From contig JAEUHX010000018.1 of assembly GCA_016792805.1 (NCBI GenBank), positions 1 to 64,000 of the forward strand: DNA of 64,000 nt. Reading direction: 5' to 3'. This stretch comes from Planctomycetota bacterium (GTDB lineage Bacteria > Planctomycetota > UBA1135 > JACQFD01). The notes under the pieces were generated by a model, which worked only from the letters and a program-made list of their open reading frames with translations, did no database searches and had not been told where the DNA came from. Each line of letters begins with the position of its first letter. Within the stretch, counting starts at the first letter, position 1. Positions 42,398 through 52,267 of the stretch are shown one piece after another. The translations under genes were made by a program, and so were the position numbers.

Positions 42398-43903
42398 ATG
42401 GTTCGAAATCCCGCCTGCCTCCTCGGCGCGTTGCTCGCATGCGCCGCCGGTGCCCTCGCGCAATCACCGCCCGAGCCGAACGCCATCGGCGTCTGGAGAT
42501 CCGACAACCGCGATTTTCAATACATCCATTTTGCCAACCCGCCCGGTCCCGGCGTGCATGTGTGGCAAGTGCTGCCGGCGGAGCTTCTTACTTATTTCCG
42601 GGCGCAGCCGCTTGGCGGCACACGCGAGCTCGACTTCCGAGGCGTGGAATTCAAGGTTTTCTATCCGACCTCTGGGCCTCACACGATTCCACAAGTGGAA
42701 ATCCGTCGAGCCGTCGAGGCCCCGGCGCCGCAGCAGGGCCGGTGGGTTCCCGATTTATCGACTCCCGCTTATGTGACTTTCCCTGCGACTCCGGTGACGG
42801 GCGCGCTGAACGCCATCTCCCATCGGAAGCTCATGCTGCCGGCGGGAAGCGGCGTGGCGGTGCCGGCCAGCAGCTCCGCAGGCGACGCCCTCTGCTTCCG
42901 CGTCGTCGACTACGGCGCACAATACGGCGGCGCCAATTCGGTGCGCATGGTATTCACTTCTCGCGAGACGGGAGCCCCCAAGCAGACGCTCAGCGGTGCG
43001 ACACTCTCGGGCACCGACTTCTGGCTCGACCAGCTCACCTACAATAGCCACGAACTCGTTGTAACGTGGTACTTCGATCAGTCGCTGATGCAGCCGATCA
43101 AGAACGCTACTATTTCGAGCGCGGGAAGCCCGATGCCGGGAGGCGGCACGGTCCCCGTAGGACCGATCGCGGTCTATGCCGACGACGGCCGCGGCGCGCT
43201 GCGTCCGCAGGCCGGCGAGACGCTCTCGTACTCGGCCAATTCGAACTTCACGGGTGCGCTGCCGAGTCAGGCGGGATCGGTCTGGATCGTTCCCCTTGTG
43301 ATGTTCGAAGGCGATCTGGCGACCATCGGCACCACCAATCCGCAGCCGGAGAATTGGGTCGACAACAATGGGGCGCCAGACCTGGCATCAATCCATCCCA
43401 TGCCGCTGCAGCAGTGGATCGATGATCTGTTGCTTTTGTTCGCAGCCCCGGCGCCTGGCACGGGGGCGCTCCTGAATCCGTCGAATTCCACGCTCGGGCT
43501 CTGGCTCGGCGTCGATTTCGCCCAGGGATTTGTGAATCCACAGATCCTGATCAACGCGTTCACGTTCGCGTCGGTGAGCGGCGGGCCGGCCTGGGCCGGA
43601 CCCGAGACGCTCACGTACAACACAACGCAGAATCCCGCGGGCCTGCTCGGCCGCAATTTAGTGAACTTTGGGCCGTGGACGGGCGAGAACCGCTCCTATC
43701 TCAAACCCCAGCGCGGCTTCACGCCCGTCGTCGCCGTCTCCGGGAATCAGCTCGGGTTTGCACAGAACCCGGGCGGTCCGGCCGTGCAGGGGCTCGGCTT
43801 CTACGTGCAGTCGTGGATTCTCGACGTGGCCGCGCTCGGCGGGCCGCTGAGCGCACAAATCTATGATGTGACGAATGTGATTCGTTACACACTGGGCGGA
43901 TAG
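42398..43903 (+). CDS. Secreted protein of unknown function
   Basis: 501 residues with a signal peptide (NPACLLGALLACAAGALAQ). The mature part is beta-rich with many Gly, Pro and Asn (GAQYGGANSVRMVF, YNSHELVVTWYFDQ, GPIAVYADDGRGALRPQAGE), as in extracellular adhesive or carbohydrate-binding proteins. The C-terminus has GLGFYVQSWILDVAALGGPL, similar to the F-(F/L)-Q-(A/S)-W segment ending the two matrixins, so a shared C-terminal sorting or folding element is possible. No enzymatic motif is seen. The next gene starts 5 bases after its stop. Confidence 0.75.
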   Translation: MVRNPACLLGALLACAAGALAQSPPEPNAIGVWRSDNRDFQYIHFANPPGPGVHVWQVLPAELLTYFRAQPLGGTRELDFRGVEFKVFYPTSGPHTIPQVEIRRAVEAPAPQQGRWVPDLSTPAYVTFPATPVTGALNAISHRKLMLPAGSGVAVPASSSAGDALCFRVVDYGAQYGGANSVRMVFTSRETGAPKQTLSGATLSGTDFWLDQLTYNSHELVVTWYFDQSLMQPIKNATISSAGSPMPGGGTVPVGPIAVYADDGRGALRPQAGETLSYSANSNFTGALPSQAGSVWIVPLVMFEGDLATIGTTNPQPENWVDNNGAPDLASIHPMPLQQWIDDLLLLFAAPAPGTGALLNPSNSTLGLWLGVDFAQGFVNPQILINAFTFASVSGGPAWAGPETLTYNTTQNPAGLLGRNLVNFGPWTGENRSYLKPQRGFTPVVAVSGNQLGFAQNPGGPAVQGLGFYVQSWILDVAALGGPLSAQIYDVTNVIRYTLGG

Positions 43904-43908
43904 GGACG

Positions 43909-44985
43909 ATGCCGGGCGAAGCTCCCCGTGGGCGCGGCTCCGCCGAGAATCCGAACTCGCGCTTCTCGAAGCTTCGCTACGAGGCGGACGCCGACGCTGC
44001 CGCCGATTTGTGGGATGACTCGGAACGCGACGCGCCGAGCCCGCAGACCGTCGTCGAGGAGGACGGGGCCAAGTCGGTGCTGTCGCGCAATGACAGCCCC
44101 GATGTCCCCTTCGACTGGAGCCTCAATCCGTACCGCGGATGTGAGCACGGCTGTGCATATTGCTACGCGCGCCCGACGCACGAGTACCTCGGGCTCTCAG
44201 CGGGACTCGACTTCGAGACGCGCCTCTTGGCGAAGCCCCAGGCTGCGGAGCTTCTCGCGCAGGAGCTGGCGGCGCCCGGTTGGGAGCGAAAGCCGATCGC
44301 TCTCTCCGGAGTGACCGATCCCTACCAGCCGATCGAGCGCGAGAGGCAGCTGACGCGGCGCTGCCTGGAGGTGCTCGTGGCATTTCGAAACCCGGTCTGG
44401 ATTGTCACAAAAAGCGACCTCGTGCTGCGTGACATCGATCTTCTTTCCAAGCTTGCGGCCGTGAATGCGGTCCATGTGGCGATCTCGGTCACGACGCTCG
44501 ATCGGGAGCTCGCCCGCACGCTGGAGCCGCGCGCATGCCAGCCGCGGCGCCGGCTCGATGCACTGGCGCGACTTTCCGCCGCCGGCATACCCACGGGCGT
44601 GCTGGCGGCGCCGCTGATCCCTGGGCTGAACGACCATGAGCTGCCGTCGATTCTTGAGGAAGCGGCGAAGGCGGGTGCTCGACGAGCCGGCTACGTGCTG
44701 CTGCGGCTCCCCCACGGCCTGAAGGAGCTCTTCGCCGGCTGGCTCGACCGCCATCGTCCGCTCGCGAAAGCGCGCGTTCTCGGCGCACTCGAGGAGATGC
44801 GCGGTGGAAAGCTCAATGATCCGCGGTTTCGCTCGCGCATGCAGGGCGAGGGCGCCCGCGCCGCGCAGCTGGCGCGCTGGTTCGAGGTGCTCTGCGGACG
44901 GCTGCGCCTCGAGCGCAGCGCACCGAAGCTCTCGAGCGACGCCTTTGTCATCCCCGGCGAGCGCCAGCGACTTTTGTTCGAATAG
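43909..44985 (+). CDS. PA0069-family radical SAM protein
   Basis: 358 residues. The 4Fe-4S/SAM motif is C-x3-C-x2-C in YRGCEHGCAYCYARPTHEY, as in spore-photoproduct-lyase-like radical SAM proteins of the PA0069/Rv2578c family. SGVTDPYQPIE, IVTKSDLVLRD and the late GVLAAPLIPGLND are also typical. The reaction is not established for this family; a nucleic-acid substrate has been suggested from the SPL relationship. It is 5 bases behind the secreted-protein gene, but a functional link between the two is doubtful. Confidence 0.92.
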   Translation: MPGEAPRGRGSAENPNSRFSKLRYEADADAAADLWDDSERDAPSPQTVVEEDGAKSVLSRNDSPDVPFDWSLNPYRGCEHGCAYCYARPTHEYLGLSAGLDFETRLLAKPQAAELLAQELAAPGWERKPIALSGVTDPYQPIERERQLTRRCLEVLVAFRNPVWIVTKSDLVLRDIDLLSKLAAVNAVHVAISVTTLDRELARTLEPRACQPRRRLDALARLSAAGIPTGVLAAPLIPGLNDHELPSILEEAAKAGARRAGYVLLRLPHGLKELFAGWLDRHRPLAKARVLGALEEMRGGKLNDPRFRSRMQGEGARAAQLARWFEVLCGRLRLERSAPKLSSDAFVIPGERQRLLFE

Positions 44986-45063
44986 AGGGCTGCGCCGAAG
45001 CCCTCCCTGCTCGCGTCCGAGGCGCCGATTGGGTAGACCTTCGCTCCAGGACGCCGCCCCGCC

Positions 45064-48000
45064 ATGCCTTCGACGGTCGATTTCGTGCACCTCCACGTGC
45101 ACTCGCACTACAGCCTCCTCGACGGCGCCAACCGCATCGAGGACCTTGTGGCCGCTGCACAAAAAGATGGACACAAGGCGATCGCCCTGACGGACCACGG
45201 CAATCTGTTCGGCGCCGTCGAGCACTACTCAAAGGCGAAGAAGGCCGGCGTGAAGCCGATCATCGGCTGCGAGAGCTACATCGCGCGGAAGTCGCGCCTC
45301 GAGAAGGTCGACAAAGCCACAAATCCATACGACCACCTGACGCTTCTGTGCGCCGATCGCGACGGCTACCAGAACCTCGTGAAGCTGGCGTCGGTGGCGT
45401 TCCTCGAGGGCTACCACACGCGGCCGCGCATCGACATGGAGATGCTCTCGCGGCACCGCAAGGGGCTCGTGGCGCTCTCGGGCTGCCTGTCGAGCCAGAT
45501 GAGCCGGCTTTGCCGCACGGGCGACGAGGACTGCGCCGTGAAGCTCGCCGGCCAGATGAGTGATCTTTTCGGGAAAGGCAACTTCTACCTGGAACTCATG
45601 CGCAACGGCATGGAGCTTCAGGCACGCGTCACCGAGTCCCTCGTGCGCATCGGCAAGCGGACAGGGCTGCCGCTCGTGGCCACCAATGATATTCACTATT
45701 TGCGCCATGAGGACTGCAAGGCGCAAGACGTGCTCCTCTGTATCAATACCGGGGCGACGGTGAAGGAGGAGAAGCGGTTCAAGATGGACACCGACACGCT
45801 CTACTTCCGGACGAAGGAGGAGATGGGGATCGCATTCGCCGACCTGCCGGATTCGCTGCGCAGCACGGTGGAGATCGCGGAAAAGTGCAATCTCGAGCTC
45901 GAGCTCGGGAAGTATCGGCTTCCGAAGTTCCATACGGGAACGGAGGAGAGCCCCGAGCAGCTCTTCGACCGGCTCTGCGAGGAGGGATTCGAGCGGCGCT
46001 ATCCGGCGGAATCGACGGCGCCGGAGAAGCGCGCGTCGGCGCGCCAGCGGCTGTTGGCGGAGATGAACGTCATCCGCTCGATGGGATTTGTTGCATACTT
46101 CCTGATTGTGTGGGATCTGATCCGATACGCGCGCGAGAGCGGAATCCCGGTGGGACCGGGGCGCGGCTCGGCGGCCGGCTCGATTGTGGCTTTCGTGCTC
46201 TGGATCACGGACGTCGATCCGCTGCGCTACGACCTGCTCTTCGAGCGCTTCCTAAATCCCGAGCGCATCTCGATGCCGGATATCGATATCGATTTCTGCA
46301 TGGAGAACCGCGGCAGAATGATTGAGTACGCGAAGCGCAAGTACGGGGCTGATTGCGTCTCGCAAATTGTGTCTTTCTCGGCGATGAAGGCGAAGGCGGC
46401 GCTGCGCGACGTCGGCCGAGCGATGGACATTCCGCTTCCGGAGGTCGACCGCATCGCGCGCAAGGTTCCCGACGGCCCGAACGTGGTGCTCGAAAAATGC
46501 ATTTCGGAGGATTCCGACCTGCAGTCTTTCGAGGAGGATCCGCGCTACAGCGATCTGTTCCAAGTGGCTCGGACCGTCGAAGGCCTGAATCGCCACGCGA
46601 CGGTGCACGCCGCCGGCGTCGTGATCTCCGACGTGCCGCTCGACACAGTCGTGCCGCTTTACAAGGCGGGCGACGACGTGATGACACAGTTCGATATGGA
46701 GTCCCTCGAGAAGGTCGGCCTTCTCAAGATGGATTTCCTCGGGCTGCGCACGCTCACGATCCTGGAGAAGGCGCGGGAGCTGGTGCGGAAGCGGACTGGG
46801 ACGGCGCCCGATTTGGAACATTTGGCGTTCGACGACCCGAAGGCGTACGAGCTGCTGACGGCGGGGCGAACGCTCGGCGTGTTCCAGCTGGAATCGGAGG
46901 GCATGCGGCGGCTGTTGGCGAAGATCAAGCCGAACCGATTCGAGGATATTATTGCTGTTCTCGCGCTCTATCGCCCGGGCCCGCTCGGGATGGGCATGCA
47001 TGATATTTATGCAGAGCGCAAGAATGGGATTCAGCCGATCGAGTACCCTGAGGCGCGCACCGAGCCAATCCTGAACGAGACCTATGGGGTCATCGTGTAT
47101 CAGGAGCAGGTCATGCGCATCGCGAACCACCTGGCCGGATTCTCGCTGGCCCAAGCGGATACGCTGCGCAAGGCCATGGGAAAGAAGAATCCAGAGCTCA
47201 TGGCGAAGTTCGAGCAGACTTTCGTCGACGGCTGCGGGAAGAACGGCGTCGCGAAGGACCGGGCGCAGACGATCTGGCAGCTGATTGTGAAGTTCGCCGA
47301 GTATGGTTTCAATAAATCCCACACGGCAGCTTATGCAGTGCTCACTTATCGAACGGCGTGGCTCAAGGCCAATCATCCGGTGGAGTTCTTCGCGGCGAAC
47401 ATGACTTGCGAAGCGAACGACACGGACAAAGTGAAGGAGTTCGTCGACGACGCGCGAAAGAGCGGTGTGAAGGTCCTCGGCCCCGACCTCACCCGGTCGG
47501 TGCGCGAGTTCGATACCGAAGCTCAGGCCGACGGGAGCTACGCCATTCGCTATGGGCTCGCAGCAATCAAGGGGCTCGGCACACGAGCAGCCGACGCGCT
47601 CGTGGACGCACGTCGACGGCAGGGAAAGTTCAAATCGTTCTCGCACGTGGCGGAGTCGGTGGAGGGAGGACAGCTGAATCGTGCGGCGATGGAGGCGCTG
47701 ATCGCGGCGGGTGCTTTCGACTGGACACAGATCGAGCGTGGGCGCCTCTCGCAGCAGCTCGATGCCGTGTTGGCCGAGGCGGCAGCCGCGCAGGCCGATC
47801 GGCGTGCCGGGCAGAAATCACTCTTCGGCGCGGCCGACGACGAAGGCAGCGCGGCGGCCACGGCGCCGAAGGGACCACGCCCTCTGGGCCCCTTGCCGGG
47901 AAATCCCGTCTGGACGGTTCAGGAGCGCCTCGCGCGCGAGAAGACAGCGCTTGGCTTCTACCTCTCCGGCCACCCGATGGAACGGCTTGATTCGCTGCTC

Positions 48001-48564
48001 CGAGGCATGGGAGTGAAGCCGCTTGGCTCTCTTTCCGAACTTGCCCCCGATTCGCCCGTCCTGGTGGCCGGCACAGTCTCCGCGCTCAAGGAGGCGCGGG
48101 TGAAGCAAGGTCAAATGGCTGGGCAGAAGATGGCCCGATTCCACCTCGAGGACCTGTCGGGCTCGGTCGCCGTCGTGGTGTTCCCGCGCACCTACGCCGA
48201 GGTCGGCGAGCTGCTGGCGACCGATGGCGCGGTCGTCAGCATTCGAGGAAAAGTGGATCGACGCACCGAGGAACCCGCGATCGTTGCGGAGAAGGTGGAG
48301 CACGCAGAGAAGGCTTTAGCAGCATTCGACGGAGCCGTGGCGATCCGACTGCACGCGATCGAGATGGGACGGCTTCCCGATTTGTTGCGGATGGCGCGGG
48401 AGATTCCAGGACCCACGCTGGTCCTGCTCGACGTCGAAGAGGAGGATGGCTACGTCACGCGCATGCGGCTGAGTGAATCCTTCCGGGTGGCCCCCGGCGA
48501 ATCGCTGGCCCGCATGGTGGCCGCGATTCTCGGGCCAGGGCGGCTCAATCTTGTAAGGTTCTAG
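45064..48564 (+). CDS. dnaE: DNA polymerase III alpha subunit
   Basis: Replicative polymerase, 1166 residues, DnaE1-like in length. The N-terminal PHP domain starts FVHLHVHSHYSLLDGA and has TDHGNLFG. The palm has the PGRGSAAGS motif and the catalytic acidic motif MPDIDIDF. Thumb and fingers follow (AEYGFNKSHTAAYA), then helix-hairpin-helix (AAIKGLGTRAADAL) and an OB-fold (VLVAGTVSALKEAR). GQKSLFG near residue 918 fits the internal beta-clamp binding consensus. It ends LNLVRF. It is a single gene; the ribosomal operon converges from the right. Confidence 0.97.
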   Translation: MPSTVDFVHLHVHSHYSLLDGANRIEDLVAAAQKDGHKAIALTDHGNLFGAVEHYSKAKKAGVKPIIGCESYIARKSRLEKVDKATNPYDHLTLLCADRDGYQNLVKLASVAFLEGYHTRPRIDMEMLSRHRKGLVALSGCLSSQMSRLCRTGDEDCAVKLAGQMSDLFGKGNFYLELMRNGMELQARVTESLVRIGKRTGLPLVATNDIHYLRHEDCKAQDVLLCINTGATVKEEKRFKMDTDTLYFRTKEEMGIAFADLPDSLRSTVEIAEKCNLELELGKYRLPKFHTGTEESPEQLFDRLCEEGFERRYPAESTAPEKRASARQRLLAEMNVIRSMGFVAYFLIVWDLIRYARESGIPVGPGRGSAAGSIVAFVLWITDVDPLRYDLLFERFLNPERISMPDIDIDFCMENRGRMIEYAKRKYGADCVSQIVSFSAMKAKAALRDVGRAMDIPLPEVDRIARKVPDGPNVVLEKCISEDSDLQSFEEDPRYSDLFQVARTVEGLNRHATVHAAGVVISDVPLDTVVPLYKAGDDVMTQFDMESLEKVGLLKMDFLGLRTLTILEKARELVRKRTGTAPDLEHLAFDDPKAYELLTAGRTLGVFQLESEGMRRLLAKIKPNRFEDIIAVLALYRPGPLGMGMHDIYAERKNGIQPIEYPEARTEPILNETYGVIVYQEQVMRIANHLAGFSLAQADTLRKAMGKKNPELMAKFEQTFVDGCGKNGVAKDRAQTIWQLIVKFAEYGFNKSHTAAYAVLTYRTAWLKANHPVEFFAANMTCEANDTDKVKEFVDDARKSGVKVLGPDLTRSVREFDTEAQADGSYAIRYGLAAIKGLGTRAADALVDARRRQGKFKSFSHVAESVEGGQLNRAAMEALIAAGAFDWTQIERGRLSQQLDAVLAEAAAAQADRRAGQKSLFGAADDEGSAAATAPKGPRPLGPLPGNPVWTVQERLAREKTALGFYLSGHPMERLDSLLRGMGVKPLGSLSELAPDSPVLVAGTVSALKEARVKQGQMAGQKMARFHLEDLSGSVAVVVFPRTYAEVGELLATDGAVVSIRGKVDRRTEEPAIVAEKVEHAEKALAAFDGAVAIRLHAIEMGRLPDLLRMAREIPGPTLVLLDVEEEDGYVTRMRLSESFRVAPGESLARMVAAILGPGRLNLVRF

Positions 48565-48746
48565 GGCCGGGTACAGAAGGAAGTCACAGAAATCTGGACG
48601 GCTGCTCCGCCGTACCGATTCGTCCTGCATCGGGCGGAGCACGCCCCGCGCCAACCCTACAGATCGATTTGAAAGAAGGCGCCCCGCGCCGATCGGATTC
48701 TGCGCGCGCCCTGACGAGGCTGTGGGGCGCCAGATGGGAGGACGCT

Positions 48747-48872
48747 TCAAAAGTCATCCGAGCTGCGCGCGGGCCTCGTTGCCCATCGCTGTGTCGCCTC
48801 GTACTCGTCGGAACTCCTTGGCTACGCCTGCGTCGAGGCTTCTTGCGCTGGACGACGATTCCTCGCGCTCGC
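48747..48872 (-). repeat. Dispersed repeat R1, copy C
   Basis: Reverse-complement match to copy A (18837-18955) at both ends and in internal blocks. Its inner end is identical over 19 bases to the fragment at 2623-2641. Confidence 0.75.
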
Positions 48873-49036
48873 AGTGCATAGCGCCAGTGCAAGCGCCGGG
48901 AGCACTCCTGAAACGTCCTCCAGGCACGGAATATCACGAATCTTGGGCGGGGACTGGGGAGGTCCGACGCCTTGGGGCCGCCGACGGACCGGTGTGGGAG
49001 CCCGTGGACATCACCCATGCAGGCCAGTGGGCGTCA

Positions 49037-49071
49037 CAAAAAAAGCCGCATGCGTTCGCATGCGGCTTTTT
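49037..49071 (-). terminator. Intrinsic terminator of the ribosomal protein operon
   Basis: A perfect inverted repeat with 14-base arms (A5 GCCGCATGC and its complement) and a GTTC loop. On the minus strand the arm runs into a seven-T stretch. It lies about 60 bases after the rplQ stop. The A/T ends make it bidirectional, but dnaE ends almost 500 bases away. Confidence 0.9.
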
Positions 49072-49129
49072 GGGGGGTTCCCTTTTTTGTGGGTTCTCCC
49101 TTGAAGAAGAACCCAGGGAAATCGACGCC

Positions 49130-49624
49130 CTACTCGGCGGCGGCCTTCGGCTTCTTGGCGGGCTTCTTCGCACCCTTCGGCGCGACCTTCCCCTCACCGG
49201 CCGACTCGGCTGCGGGAGCGGCGGACTTTTCGATGCCCACTTCCGGAGCAGCCGTCTCTCGCGCCTTTCGCTCGACCAGCTCGAAGATCGCCCGCGGTGC
49301 ATTGTCGCCGAGGCGGTGTCGCCCCAGCTTGAGCACGCGCGTGTATCCGCCCTTGCGCGCCGCAAAGCGCTTCGCAATGTCGTCGAACAGTTTGCGAATG
49401 ACGGCCTTGTCGGGAAGCTCCGACAGCGCGATCTGGCGATGGTGGAGGCCTCCCTTCTTGGCGAGCGTGATCATTCGCTCGGCTGCAGGACGAAATTCCT
49501 TGGCCTTCGCGACGGTGGTCACAATTCGCTCATGGGTGAAGAGCGCTGCGAGAAGATTGCGGCGGAGCGCCTTTTTGTGAGCCGACGTGCGGCCCAGCGC
49601 GCGTCCACGAACTTGGTGTCTCAT
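49130..49624 (-). CDS. rplQ: 50S ribosomal protein L17
   Basis: 164 residues. The core (MRHQVRGRALGRTSAHKKAL, RNLLAALFTHERIVTT, AKAKEFRPAAERMITLAKK) is typical L17, which lines the polypeptide exit tunnel region. About 45 C-terminal residues are extra: Ala/Lys/Pro-rich and probably disordered (KVAPKGAKKPAKKPKAAAE). Last gene of the operon, 71 bases after rpoA. Confidence 0.96.
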   Translation of the reverse strand: MRHQVRGRALGRTSAHKKALRRNLLAALFTHERIVTTVAKAKEFRPAAERMITLAKKGGLHHRQIALSELPDKAVIRKLFDDIAKRFAARKGGYTRVLKLGRHRLGDNAPRAIFELVERKARETAAPEVGIEKSAAPAAESAGEGKVAPKGAKKPAKKPKAAAE

Positions 49625-49695
49625 GACAGTTGCTTAGAAACGATTCGTTCTCGGATTCGTCTTGGTTGGTTTCTGTGAATTCCGCCGCGCGGCCA

Positions 49696-50703
49696 TTACG
49701 TATTGCTGACCGCCATGCCGAGCGAGAGGCCGACTTCGGCGAGCTTCTTCGTGATCTCGGTCAGCGTCGAGCCCTTGAACCCCTTGAGGGCCGCGAGCTC
49801 GGGCTCTGAACGGCGAACGAGGTCTCCGATGGTCCGAATCCCCTCCGCGTCGAGCATGCTTGCAGCGCGCGACGAGAGGTGAAGCTCCGCGATCGGCATC
49901 TGGAGCTGCACTTCGAGGTTCGTCGACGCAGCTCCGCGAACGGCCAGCTGCTCGGCGACCTTGATTTCGTCAGCGACAAGGCTCGCCTCGCGGTCCTCGA
50001 AATACTGCACAAATGGATTCAGGTGCTTGCGGTAGATCTTGCTCGCCTCGACGAGCGCCATCTCCGGCGACACCGTGCCATCGGTCCAGATCTCAAGAAT
50101 GAGCTTGTCGTAGTTGGTGATTTCACCGACGCGCGTGTTCTCGATGGCGTACTTCACGCGGTAGACCGGGGAGTAGATGGCATCGAGCGGAATGACGCCG
50201 GGTTCCGGCTCCCCTTCCTGCCCTTCGTCGGCCGTCACATATCCACGGCCATGGCGGATGAGGAGCTCGGCGTCGAAGTCGGAGTTCTCCGTGAGCGTCG
50301 CAATGTGGAGCTCCGGGTTCACGACCTCGGTCTGGTGGTCACACTGGACATCGGCACCCGTGACCTCACCCGGCCCCTTCTTGCGAATCTTGAGGGCGAC
50401 CGGGCCTTCGCCGTGCAGACGCACGCGCAGGCGCTTCACGTTGATGACGACATCAGTGATGTCCTCGAGCATCCCCGGCAGCGAGGAGAACTCGTGCTGG
50501 ATGCCATGGATACGAAGGGACGTGACGGCCGACCCTTCGATCGACGAGAGCAGTACGCGACGAAGCCCGTTGCCGATGGTGGCGCCGTAGCCGCGCTGAA
50601 ACGGTGCAGCGATGAACTTGCCGTATCGCTCGGGATCGGTCCCTTCGACGTGCTCGCGCACGACACGGGTCGGGAGTTCAAAGTTCCGCCAACGGATCCG
50701 CAT
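49696..50703 (-). CDS. rpoA: RNA polymerase alpha subunit
   Basis: 335 residues, normal length. The assembly N-domain has RRVLLSSIEGSAVTSLRI and INVKRLRVRL; the DNA- and activator-binding C-domain has LHLSSRAASMLDAEGIRTIGDLV and LKGFKGSTLTEITKKLAEVGLSLG. It lies 223 bases after rpsD, a wide gap that could hold an internal promoter. Confidence 0.97.
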   Translation of the reverse strand: MRIRWRNFELPTRVVREHVEGTDPERYGKFIAAPFQRGYGATIGNGLRRVLLSSIEGSAVTSLRIHGIQHEFSSLPGMLEDITDVVINVKRLRVRLHGEGPVALKIRKKGPGEVTGADVQCDHQTEVVNPELHIATLTENSDFDAELLIRHGRGYVTADEGQEGEPEPGVIPLDAIYSPVYRVKYAIENTRVGEITNYDKLILEIWTDGTVSPEMALVEASKIYRKHLNPFVQYFEDREASLVADEIKVAEQLAVRGAASTNLEVQLQMPIAELHLSSRAASMLDAEGIRTIGDLVRRSEPELAALKGFKGSTLTEITKKLAEVGLSLGMAVSNT

Positions 50704-50926
50704 AGAAGGTTCTGCGATTCAGGAGGATTGGGAATGCACAAATGGCCGAAAGACGAGCTCAACGAATCCGTGCTCGGAAGCGCGGCGAAGAACTCGCCCT
50801 GGAAACCTCGGCGGTTGCCCGCTGAGGAGTCCGGGGCACGGAAGAGCGCGATCCGCACCGGTCGGAGAGTTCGCTCGTGCGGCCTGGGTGCCGCATCCAA
50901 CGAACTCGGTCTGACCGGACGAATCG

Positions 50927-51553
50927 TTACTTCGAAAGCAACTCGACGATGAGCTGCTCTTTGATCGGGTGGAGAACGTCCTCGCGACGCGGGACGGAGT
51001 TCACTTTGGCGACGATCGAATCACGATCGACCTCGAGCCATTGGGGAACCGTCTGGCTGCGGTTCACTTCCACTGCATCGCGCACCACTTTCTTTGTCTT
51101 TTCGCGATCCTGCGGGGAGATCGCGTCGCCCGCGCGGACCATGAACGATGGGACCGTGACGCGCTTGCCGTTCACCTGGAAATGGCCGTGACCGATCAGC
51201 TGGCGCGCCTGGTTGCGCGAAAGCGCGAAGCCCGCGGCGAGGATCACGTTGTCGAGGCGCCGCTCCAGAAGCACCAACATCGCCTCGCCCGTGTTGCCAG
51301 GCTGGCGCTCGGCGCGGGAGAAGACGAGGCGGAAGTTGCGCTCGTAGAGCCCGTAGATGCGCTTCAGCTTCTGCTTTTCGCGAAGCTGGAGCCCGTACTC
51401 CGAGACCTTGGAGCGGCGGGCCGAGTGCTCGCCGGGCGGGTAGTCGCGCTTCTCAACGGCGCACTTATTCGTGAAGCAGCGCTGCCCCTTGAGGAAGAGC
51501 TTCATGCCTTCCCGGCGACAGAGCTTGCAGACGTTACCAGTAAAACGACCCAT
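50927..51553 (-). CDS. rpsD: 30S ribosomal protein S4
   Basis: 208 residues, zinc-binding form with four cysteines (C9-x2-C12-x13-C26-x4-C31). The S4 RNA-binding domain is at RRLDNVILAAGFALSRNQAR. S4 initiates 30S assembly and often represses its own operon; no pseudoknot leader was identified. Confidence 0.97.
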   Translation of the reverse strand: MGRFTGNVCKLCRREGMKLFLKGQRCFTNKCAVEKRDYPPGEHSARRSKVSEYGLQLREKQKLKRIYGLYERNFRLVFSRAERQPGNTGEAMLVLLERRLDNVILAAGFALSRNQARQLIGHGHFQVNGKRVTVPSFMVRAGDAISPQDREKTKKVVRDAVEVNRSQTVPQWLEVDRDSIVAKVNSVPRREDVLHPIKEQLIVELLSK

Positions 51554-51654
51554 ACGATCTTCGTGGAGTTCTGCGGGAGAGCGAGATGATTTCTGTGGTA
51601 TCGATTGGTTGGTTTGCGAAATCTGAGATCTGGACAGTCCTCAGATTCGTTGCA

Positions 51655-52107
51655 TTAGACGCGGCGGCGCTTGCGCGGGCGGCAGCCGTTGTGGGGCAAC
51701 GGAGTGACGTCCTCAATGGTGAGAACGCGGAGCCCCGACGCCTGAAGCGAACGGACGGCACTCTCGCGGCCAGAGCCCGGTCCCTTGACCTTCACGTCGA
51801 TCTCCTTGACGCCGAACTTCAGCGCTGCCGTCGCCGCCTGCTCCGCGGCGCGCTGCGCTGCGAAGGGCGTGCTCTTGCGCGAGCCCGAGTAGCCGATCGT
51901 GCCGGCGCTGCCCCAGCAGAGCACGTCGCCGTTGCCGTCGGTGATCGTCACGATCGTATTGTTGAAGGTCGACTGCACGTGAGCAACCGCCTTAGAAACG
52001 CTTCGCTTCAGCTTTTTCTTGGCGGACTTCTCACCGCCCTCGGGCTTGCCAGCCTCCGCGGCCTTTTCAGGCTGCGCGGCTTCGGCTTTCGGAGTCTCTT
52101 CTGCCAT
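51655..52107 (-). CDS. rpsK: 30S ribosomal protein S11
   Basis: 150 residues. The conserved core runs from [20 protein letters not shown] to [18 protein letters not shown]. About 35 N-terminal residues are an Ala/Glu/Lys-rich addition ([20 protein letters not shown]) longer than in most S11 proteins. S11 shapes the 30S platform. Confidence 0.96.
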   Translation of the reverse strand: MAEETPKAEAAQPEKAAEAGKPEGGEKSAKKKLKRSVSKAVAHVQSTFNNTIVTITDGNGDVLCWGSAGTIGYSGSRKSTPFAAQRAAEQAATAALKFGVKEIDVKVKGPGSGRESAVRSLQASGLRVLTIEDVTPLPHNGCRPRKRRRV

Positions 52108-52267
52108 GTTTGGAGAATTGTTGAGCTTGGTAGTTCTGTGAAAGTTGAATTCGTGAACTTCTGCGGAGGTCTTGCTTTGGGGCGAGTGGGCCGGAACGAG
52201 CAGTGAGGGTCGGGTGCAGGAAAGGATCCGTCGGAAAGGGAATCTCTGGACCCGGTTCCCTCAGACC

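Larger units (their letters stand above)
48565..49129. repeat. Intergenic repeat island between dnaE and rplQ
   Basis: No gene is supported. It contains R1 copy C (48747-48872), a segment with GATTCTGCGCGCGCC at about 48697-48711 that matches part of repeat R2, and CCCCGCGCCAACC near 48651 related to the hairpin modules at 18579-18620. The terminator of the ribosomal operon is at 49037-49071. No terminator for dnaE was recognised. Confidence 0.65.

Noticed and set aside
40349..42463. Minus-strand open frame of about 700 codons
   Set aside because: Antisense shadow of the S9 and M24 peptidase genes; Arg/Gly/His-rich, with no domain.
46252..47646. Minus-strand open frame of about 460 codons inside dnaE
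   Set aside because: Antisense to conserved polymerase sequence; no start signal or domain.
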